A stretch of DNA of 64,000 nucleotides. It comes from Hermatobates lingyangjiaoensis (taxonomy: Eukaryota; Arthropoda; Insecta; Hemiptera; Hermatobatidae). A program made the position numbers and the translations under genes. Where the stretch lies: contig JAPFBL010000164.1 of NCBI GenBank assembly GCA_026182355.1, positions 620,001 to 684,000 on the forward strand, given 5' to 3'. How positions within the stretch are numbered: the stretch's first letter is position 1; every line of letters begins with the position of its first letter. This document shows, piece after piece, positions 57,630 through 64,000 of this stretch. The notes under the pieces are model-generated. The model did no database searches. It worked only from the letters and a program-made list of their open reading frames with translations, and was not told where the DNA came from.

Positions 57630-58605
57630 CTTTGAGATCCGGTAACTTTGGATAGTTACTTTCACATAACTGAAAGTTCTTTCATTATAGTAAATTGGTC
57701 CACCAATATAATGATTGTATATTATGGAGTTCTTCCATTATAGTATATTATGTTGTCAACCAATTTAATTATAGTGCAGCATTGATTTACTCTATAACGA
57801 GGTCACATGATACAATACAAATCAAAATTTATCATATCATCATAAACCATAGAATTAGACCATATAATATAGCAGAATCAAAGTTTTTAGTAACATATTA
57901 CATAAACCACAATGTTTACACATACTATATGTGAATCATAGAGATAAGTCACATGGTATATCATAAACAAAGATACATATCATATACTATCATGTAAGCA
58001 TATAGTTAAACCATACACTATAATAAAATCAAAAGCATTACCAGGAGATTCACGTATCTCTAATTCTTTCATTAGAGGTAAGCCACAAACTATACCAGAA
58101 TTAGAAATATTGGTCACATGATATACTATAATCAGAGAGGAAGGTAACAATCAGTAAGGTTGGTCACATTATGATTGTATAACACAGGCACCAGCCTATT
58201 CAACAGAAATAAATAAGGCCTTTATTTAACATGAATAAATATTTATCCATAGTTCAGGTCTTATATTTAGATGGCATTAGTATTTTCAATTAATATACAT
58301 GATAAAAAATCAATATTTAAGAAAACTCTTGTGTTTTATATGCAGTAAGAATAAAAAAATGTATAAGTAATAGATTCGAGCATATTATTCTTATTAAATA
58401 ATTTATTTAAAATGAAAGTTCCCAAATTATTATGAGAGATAGTAAGTATTGTTAGTAATTGTTGTTGAGGGATGTTCGATACTGGCTTGAAGTGTGATCC
58501 TTTATACATTCTAATCAAAACATTTCTTACACATAAGAGAAATACAACAAAGTAGAGTTCCTTGATTCATTGACTTGTATTGTTTTGTTTGATGAGGGTT
58601 TGACA
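57630..58605. other. AT-rich stretch with ATAGT/ACCATA word repetition
   Basis: About 57660-58140 shows recurrent ACCATATAAT- and CACATACTAT-like words, probably an eroded tandem. No gene. Confidence 0.4.
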
Positions 58606-58624
58606 TTTTTATCGGTTAGATAAG

Positions 58625-58911
58625 GTCAGGTTAGGTTGCACTGGCAGTGATTGTACCCCTTTGTGATACCACACAATGAAGATTGATTCTACAGTGGGAG
58701 TCCTAAATTATGCCTAACCCAAGTGTATTTAGAGTTGGGATCTTTAACGAGTATCTGACATCGTACAGGCTCGGGACCGACGGTTTAACGTCCTTCCAGG
58801 GACGACGTGCTCAGATTCACCTTCCGCGTGAATAAATCGAGGGCCAGGTGGGGATCGAACACCGGTCTTATCAGTTCAGAGGCGAGCACGTAACCACTGT
58901 AACTTGGCCCC
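58625..58911 (-). repeat. tRNA-derived SINE with target duplication
   Basis: On the - strand: GGGGCCAAGTTACAGTGGTT, B box GTGTTCGATCCCC, body GATGTCAGATACTCGTTAAA, 3' end CAACCTAACCTGACC. The flanks ATCGGTTAGATAAG (58611-58624) and ATCGTTTAGATAAA (58912-58925) are a 14-bp duplication with two differences. Confidence 0.88.
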
Positions 58912-58929
58912 ATCGTTTAGATAAAGTAA

Positions 58930-60162
58930 ACAATAGAAGGAGCTGCTTCAAGGTCACGTCAGCTCCCGTTCATCATATCTTAAAGTAAAAATACTTAAGT
59001 CCAAAAACAGTTGTTTTTTTTTATTAAAAAACAACTTCGCCCTTTCTTATGCCCGTATACAACGAGTGGCTACAGATGGAAGATAATAGTTTTCTCGTTA
59101 ATATTACCTCTTCCAATAACCCAAAATTCAGAAAAAATGTTTCATGAATTACTTATGTAAAGACAATATTAAAAGCAAAATTTCAATACTCTAAAACTAC
59201 CAATGACTTTTTTTACTGTCACTAAGGTGTGGTTACAATAAAGTGAAAATAATGTTTAAATAAATCACGTGTTTTGACAATGTTTTCGAAAATAATATAT
59301 GTAATTTTTAATATATTTTGTATAATTTATATAACTAATTTATTTATATTCTACAACTTATAATTTTTTTTTAATTTTTGTTATTTAATCAGTCAAATAT
59401 TGTGAATTCGAGGTAATATTTCAATTTATGATATCGATATTGCTGGGTTGATGATAAATCGCTTGTTCTAAATTTTATCTTATTTCTCCTTTATTAGATA
59501 GAACCCTTAATCCAATCTAGGGTATCTAGCGGATTTAGCACCATTGTTTTCATGTTTTATCTGATATAACGTGGATCCTAAAAAAAATAAATGTTAAAAC
59601 CTCACCTTTAGAAACAACACTTTTCCTGTATTCATATTTTCTATAACTAAGATTAAATTTATTTTCATACATTTCTAAAGGAATATAGAACAATATCAAC
59701 GTTTAAATTAATAGCTGCAGCGAATCTTAATAAACAAAAATAAAATCCAGTCAAGTTTTATAAGAAAACTGAATGAATAATTAACAAATGAATAAATCGA
59801 AAAATATAGACGTCATTTTAAAAATTTTTAAGAAAATTGAATCATAATTGGTATTGATTGTTCATTATAGAGGCAAATTATTTTCAATATTCTGATAAGA
59901 AATAGGATTCATCAGGCTGAATTAATTCCATTTGAACATCTTGGAACTTTTATCAAACCCAAAGCACGTTCCTTCTGTTTTGTTCCTATAAATTATAATA
60001 ATCATAACTTTATCACTCTCCATTACTTTTACCAATTTCAGATATTCTGTCTACCTACAATTTCTAATTAACATAAACAAAATTTATTCAAAATTATTTG
60101 AAAGTTTAGCAGATGAAGCATTGTTATATTTTTCTTTATTCCCTTTTAATGAGTAATATAGC

Positions 60163-60165
<3 letters not shown>
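58930..60165. other. AT-rich stretch, no gene seen
   Basis: Nothing supported. Confidence 0.5.

Positions 60166-60167
<2 letters not shown>

Positions 60168-60202
<35 letters not shown>
60168..60202. repeat. (TA)n at PLE 3' end
   Basis: TA run that directly follows the PLE pLTR terminus (read on - strand). Confidence 0.95.
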
Positions 60203-60205
<3 letters not shown>

Positions 60206-61347
60206 GGTGTGTTCTCTAATCGGGGTTCGGTCAATTTTCCAGGATAAAAAATCAAACTCTCGTTGCCAACGTTTCGGTTTTATTTAAAACCTTTTTCATA
60301 GGCCTACAAACAAAGGATAATTAGAAATCACATATCAACATCAAACATATACACAATATGAAAATGGATTGTTACAACTCATGAATATTACAAGCAGAAA
60401 TATTTCAGAGATACATAAAACAATATTACTTACAGAAGTAAGAATTTTTTAACTAAGAAAATGAAATTTACATTATTTAAAGGAACAACAATGTTAGCCG
60501 GACAAAACCTTTGACTAGACTAATAAGATAACATTACAAATAACCTCAACACTGTTCACTCAAGGGAACTAAATAAATCAAATTTCACTAAACCTCAGCA
60601 CAACACTCCAGAATAAATATTACTTAAATTAGTAATATCACTTCTATGATTAATCGAACTTAGATCCTTTTTAATATATAACATCTCAAGTGTCTTCCTT
60701 CTTTGCTCATCTTTTTCCTTTTCTATTATAGTTGTATCTTCAAAATCGAACGTGTGACCTTCGTTTATTGCATGTCCAGCTAAGGCTGTTGCGTTACTTT
60801 TATTTGTTCTTATGGAATAATTATGTTGGTACAACCTTTCTTTGAGAAAACGACTAGTTTCACCATAGTAACACTTGTCACAGTCTTTACATTTGATGGC
60901 ATAAATGAGGTTACTTTGTAACTCCTTCGGTATTTTTTCTTTCAAATTTGAAAATAAAGATTTATTTTTTCTTTTATTATAAAATGCCAGTGTAACTTCA
61001 GGTACGTTTCGTTTGAACACTTTTCTAATTGATTGTGATAAGCCCTCAACATAAGGAAATTTGAAATACTTCCTATTTATAACTTCCAGTTCAGCATGAT
61101 CTTCATTTGAATGTACTGGTTGCTGTCTTAAATATCTTAACCAATATCGTTCAACTAAGTTCTTCGGATAACAATTTTTCTGTAACAATAATTTCACCCT
61201 TTTCTTATTTTCATTTAGAAAACATGGACTACTTATTTCAATAACTTTTTTAACCAAATTTTGGACGCAATTTAATTTTTGGTTTATAGCATGAGAAGAA
61301 TGGTAGTTCAGGATTCTTGCAGCACTGGTAGGTTTTTTAAACCAATC
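60203..61347 (-). mobile_element. Penelope-like element, 5'-truncated, family C
   Basis: Read on the - strand: TA tract (61348-61382), RT thumb and GIY-YIG coding (to 60595), about 280 bp of 3' UTR, then the pLTR (about 60310-60203) with GCCTATGAAAAAGGTTTTAA, AAACCGAAACGTTGGCAACG and TCCTGGAAAATTGACCGA, ending in (TA)n. A second pLTR in the same orientation lies upstream at 61425-61510. A homologous 3' UTR plus pLTR in inverted orientation follows at 61515-61845. Confidence 0.88.
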
Positions 61348-61349
61348 TG

Positions 61350-61383
<34 letters not shown>

Positions 61384-61392
61384 CAAATTCAA
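60595..61392 (-). CDS. PLE polyprotein, C-terminal part (RT thumb + GIY-YIG endonuclease)
   Basis: The 265-residue open frame encodes the end of a Penelope-type retrotransposon protein. Residues 1-14 come from the (TA)n tract (YIYIYI), so the annotated Met is not a native start. From D16 the RT thumb is recognisable: WFKKPTSAARILNYHSSH (17-34), the K-x-x-C-V-Q-N-L helix, and the E-N-K-K-R-V-K-L-L-L-Q-K-N-C-Y-P motif (61-76). A linker with PYVEGLSQSIRKVFKR (113-128) precedes the GIY-YIG endonuclease: L-I-Y (162-164), C168, C171 and C174, Y-Y-G-E-T (175-179), R186, H190 and catalytic-type E236. C168/C171/C174 with H190 resemble the zinc-binding knuckle of PLE endonucleases. The endonuclease nicks the target DNA for target-primed reverse transcription. 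The frame is free of stops, so the copy is relatively young, but it lacks the RT fingers and palm. Whether it is expressed is unknown. Confidence 0.88.
61348..61382. repeat. (TA)n inside the PLE truncation point
   Basis: TA tract fused in frame to the RT thumb. Confidence 0.95.
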
Positions 61393-61424
61393 TAATATAT
61401 CAACCGTTGGATAGAATAGGTGTA

Positions 61425-61510
61425 TAATGTAATCGAGATTCGGTCAATTTTCCAGGATCAAAATCAAACTCTCAATGCCGACGTTTCGGTTTTATTTAAA
61501 ACCTTATTGT
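61425..61510 (-). mobile_element. Family C pLTR upstream of PLE coding copy
   Basis: On the - strand: AAATAAAACCGAAACGTCGG, CATTGAGAGTTTGATTTTGA, TCCTGGAAAATTGACCGAAT. Same orientation as the 3' pLTR, giving the pLTR-ORF-pLTR order typical of PLEs. Confidence 0.82.
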
Positions 61511-61514
61511 TTTT

Positions 61515-61844
61515 GACCAGTTAAGATGTTAGTTCACTAACTATCTATTGTTACTTCATTTTATATAATGTAAATTTCATCATTTTTCTAATTCAAAAAA
61601 TTCTGACTTCTGTAAGTTCATAAAAATGTTTATTGCTTTTCTATTACTTCTACTTGTATATATATATTTGTTTTTTCACAACTGTAATATTCCATTTTGA
61701 TGTTAGTTATATGTTGATGTTTATATATGATTTCTTGTCATCCTTTGTTTGTAGGCCTATGAAAAAGGTTTTAAATAAAACCGAAACGTCGGCATTGAGA
61801 GTTTGATTTTGATCCTGGAAAATTGGCCGAATCCCGATTACATT

Positions 61845-61845
<1 letters not shown>
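61515..61845 (+). mobile_element. PLE 3' UTR and pLTR, family C, inverted copy
   Basis: TTATATAATGTAAATTTCAT, TTCTGACTTCTGTAAGTT and CATCCTTTGTTTGTAGGCCT correspond to the 3' UTR at 60300-60500 read on the - strand. They are followed by the complete pLTR and then CA/TA repeats. With 61425-61510 it forms a head-to-head inverted pair. Confidence 0.8.

Positions 61846-61847
<2 letters not shown>

Positions 61848-61882
<35 letters not shown>
61848..61882 (+). repeat. (CA)n/(TA)n microsatellite
   Basis: CA run passing into TA. Confidence 0.95.
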
Positions 61883-61886
<4 letters not shown>

Positions 61887-62027
61887 TGCAAAAGACGAGC
61901 CAATCCCTGTTACGTATTACTTTGGGCACTTCTTATTGGTTGTGGGTGTTCAACGAAAAAACACCCACAACCAATAAGAAGTGCCCAAAGTAATACGTAA
62001 CAGGGATTGGCTCGTCTTTTGCAATAT
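61883..62027. repeat. Perfect 68-bp inverted repeat, 9-base loop
   Basis: 61883-61950 and 61960-62027 are exact reverse complements around CAACGAAAA. The hairpin lies between two TA tracts. The sequence has no hammerhead core and no match elsewhere in the window. The lack of any mismatch implies recent origin or gene conversion. Confidence 0.92.
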
Positions 62028-62040
62028 CTAATCTGGCATT

Positions 62041-62044
<4 letters not shown>

Positions 62045-62084
<40 letters not shown>
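62045..62084. repeat. (TA)n microsatellite
   Basis: Pure TA run between the 68-bp hairpin and PLE N-terminal coding sequence. Confidence 0.95.
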
Positions 62085-62085
<1 letters not shown>

Positions 62086-62087
<2 letters not shown>

Positions 62088-62490
62088 TGTATTTCGGCAG
62101 CAAGTCTTCTTTCAAGCATGTATTGAATTTGATAGCAGATTCTGCATTCACGATTTTTCTACTTATAGCTTCTATTTTCCTTACAATTTTCTTTTGAGCA
62201 GGTGATAATTGCCAAAGCAAACTAGCATACGACATTCAGAAGGCTGAAACACTAAATAAAAACTTCACTGGGGATAACTATCCAAAGCAAACTAGCATAG
62301 TTATCCCCAGTGAAGTGTTTATTTAGTGTTTCAGCCTTCTGAATGTCGTATGCTAGTTTGCTTTGGCAATTATCACCTGCTCAAAAGAAAATTGTAAGGA
62401 AAATAGAAGCTATAAGTAGGAAAATAGAAGCTATAATTAGGAAAATCGTGAATGGAAAATCTGCTATCAAATTCAATATATATATATATA
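62086..62490. pseudogene. PLE N-terminal coding fragment, inverted duplicate
   Basis: The left arm (-, 62235 down to 62086) reads MSYASLLWQLSPAQKKIVRK, then IEAISRKIVNAESAIKFNTC and LKEDLLPKYT. This is the helical N-terminal region of PLE proteins ahead of the RT. The right arm (+, from 62342) reads the same peptide with an in-frame duplication of RKIEAI and a change to GKSAIKFN, then enters (TA)n. The centre (62236-62341) also pairs (ACTTCACTGGGGATAACTAT and complement). Both arms stop at or before the LLPKYT position beside TA. Confidence 0.65.
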
Positions 62491-62511
62491 TACTTCAAAC
62501 AAAATGAAAGG

Positions 62512-62745
62512 ACCGTGTGGACAATAAAGAATTTTAACACTTAGGAATGAACAGAGAAAGTCACTACACGAGTTAAACGAGTCACTCTGGAGACCAGTTG
62601 CAGTTTGCTTCTCAACGAGAGAACTCTGCATGTTTAACAGTACTTCTTCCTGATGATGACGGATGTCGAAATATCGAAGTGAGTTCTGTAGTGACTTTCT
62701 CTGTTCTTTCGTGTTTATTAAAGTTTATACAAATATAGTTAAAGA
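62512..62745. mobile_element. Family E pLTR units, inverted pair
   Basis: The right copy (+) has the complete ribozyme and ends GTGACTTTCTCTGTTCTTTC then TATTAAAGTTTATAC. The left copy (-, about 62540-62580) retains only the tail AACAGAGAAAGTCACTACAC. The centre (62580-62640) is unique. Confidence 0.75.
62646..62679 (+). ncRNA. Hammerhead ribozyme motif, family E
   Basis: Stem I CTTC 62646-62649 pairs with GAAG 62676-62679. Core CTGATGA 62650-62656, extra T 62657, stem II GAC-GGAT-GTC 62658-62667, GAA 62668-62670, stem III ATAT 62671-62674, H17 = C at 62675. All essential positions are intact. Confidence 0.82.
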
Positions 62746-62855
62746 GTACAGCAACTTCAGCATTCAAGACTTTATAACTAAGCTCTTCCAGTTTCCTGAT
62801 AGTCTTAGGAAAGGTTGGAGTTAATTTTCAAAGAAGTTTTTCAAGACATTGATGA
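62745..62855 (-). pseudogene. PLE N-terminal coding fragment, third family
   Basis: On the - strand: KLTPTFPKTIRKLEELSYKV, then LNAEVAVLFNYIC, aligning with LSPAQKKIVRKIEAISRKIV-NAESAIKFNTC of the 62.1-kb fragment. It runs straight into the outer end of the family E pLTR (opposite strand). Confidence 0.58.
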
Positions 62856-62859
62856 AATA

Positions 62860-64000
62860 TTTTTAACAGCAATTTAATAACTAACAAAAATGTTAATAAA
62901 ACTAAAATAAACTAAAAAATTTGCCTCCAAGAAGATTTGCTGCCACGTTATACTAAAATTGAAGTGAAGTCTCATTGAAGAGGAATGAAGGCAACTGAAG
63001 GAGAGGAAACAAAGAAAAAATACATGAATACATGAAGAAGGAAAGACATTTTAAAAACATAGAAAACAAGAAAAAAAAACAAATTATAAATTGAAAATAA
63101 AGACGAAAAAAATTTGTTAAAAAACTAAATAAATAATAATAATAAATAATTAATGATTGAAGGTAACCTGCCAGGAGACAAATAAAAGCTACTTCTGACG
63201 AAGTATCTTTAAACATTTTTGTTTACTTTATTGAATACCACTTCAATGAGACTTCCCTTCAGTCTTCGCTTGTCTAGCTAGCGACTCACATTTTTGTATT
63301 TGATAACGAAGCAGTCGGAACATAGTGAGTTTTTGTGATCTCTTTTAGTATCTGTGAATTTCGTTTATATATATAAAAAATATTTTTATATTATTGTAAT
63401 ATGCATCTATTATTGTTTACTCGTTATGACTTTCTCATTATTCTACTATATTTCTATGTTCTTATTTTAGTCATCCTGTAGTTACAGAAAAATTGTAAGA
63501 AAGGTGAAAAGAAAACAGTAACAAAATTTAAATACTGAAACCCAGGTAAAATTGAATGAAACAATTTAATACATGAAAAAAATATATATATTGAAGTCAA
63601 AGAAACCGCAAAAAGGAAGTTGTATAGTAAAACATAATTTATTTACTGAATATGCATGGAATTCCATCCATTTAATTAACATATTTATAATGAATTGTTA
63701 CATCATTTGTAATCAATATTTATATTTACAACTCGTAGGACGGTGGCTTCTTGAGGGCCCTCAGGGCAAAAAAACAATCACTCCTCTCAACTCAGTGTTA
63801 CAATCAATTTCGTATTCTTTTCGTCATTTTTTATATTTTAAAATGGCTTTGAAAAACAGTTAGTTGAAAATGGAGTTATTAAGCATTTATTAATATTTAT
63901 TTTAAATCAAAACAAGACAGGAATGTATTCATTTACAAACTAAAGTCTTAACTTCTTCTTATGAAGTCGTTTCACAAGTTAAATCAAATTATTTCAAAAG
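62860..64000. other. AT-rich stretch, no gene seen
   Basis: No supported feature to the end of the window. Confidence 0.5.

Overview
The window looks like intergenic or intronic DNA from a large, AT-rich, repeat-dense animal genome. I put it in an invertebrate, perhaps an arthropod such as a crustacean or chelicerate, at low confidence. The reasons are the low GC, the many (TA)n, (CT)n and (TG)n tracts, tRNA-derived SINEs (one ending in CCTAA-type repeats, like the arthropod telomere unit), many Penelope-like retroelement (PLE) remnants, hAT DNA transposons and a Jockey-type LINE scrap. I found no intact host protein gene, no rRNA and no functional tRNA gene. Most open frames are chance AT-rich or microsatellite frames.

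The dominant signal is a set of short elements, about 80-250 bp, which I call families A to I for this report. Most look like the terminal repeats (pseudo-LTRs, pLTRs) of PLEs. In families A, B, D and E the middle folds as a minimal hammerhead ribozyme: a 4-5 bp stem I, a C-U-G-A-N-G-A core, a stem II hairpin, G-A-A, a very short self-complementary stem III (AATT, AGATCT, AGGCCT or ATAT), an H17 cleavage position, then the stem I return strand. F, G and I are looser versions; C and H are degenerate. The families differ in sequence but share the layout, so the fold rather than the sequence is the recurring feature. Family C is tied directly to PLE coding sequence: a 5'-truncated frame at 60595-61392 (- strand) carries the end of a PLE reverse transcriptase and a GIY-YIG endonuclease, with pLTRs upstream and downstream. 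Other PLE scraps are at 6.2 kb and 17.9 kb (RT), 13.4 kb and 31.7 kb (C-terminus), and 14.6, 62.1-62.5 and 62.8 kb (N-terminus).

Layout: 0-8.5 kb, A and B units in inverted pairs next to (TA)n; 9-10.9 kb, a composite repeat with direct and inverted copies; 13.4-19 kb, PLE scraps with A-E units; 21.8-24.9 kb, two tandem satellites, a SINE and a 30-bp minisatellite; 27.2-36.4 kb, many pLTR units and a Jockey LINE piece; 38-46.5 kb, retroelement pieces, a full SINE, a solitary 85-bp hammerhead unit with a 14-bp target duplication at 43.2 kb, and a cluster of degenerate tRNA-like units; 47.3 kb, a GC-richer patch; 48.7-49.2 kb, a hAT element; 52.5-58.9 kb, more pLTR units, LINE-like untranslated stretches and a SINE; 60.2-62.9 kb, the PLE cluster.

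The units appear either singly or, at many loci, as inverted dimers whose two 3' ends face outward into (TA)n. Two copies (43.2 and 7.7 kb) have clean target duplications, which suggests that the hammerhead unit itself can be mobilised.
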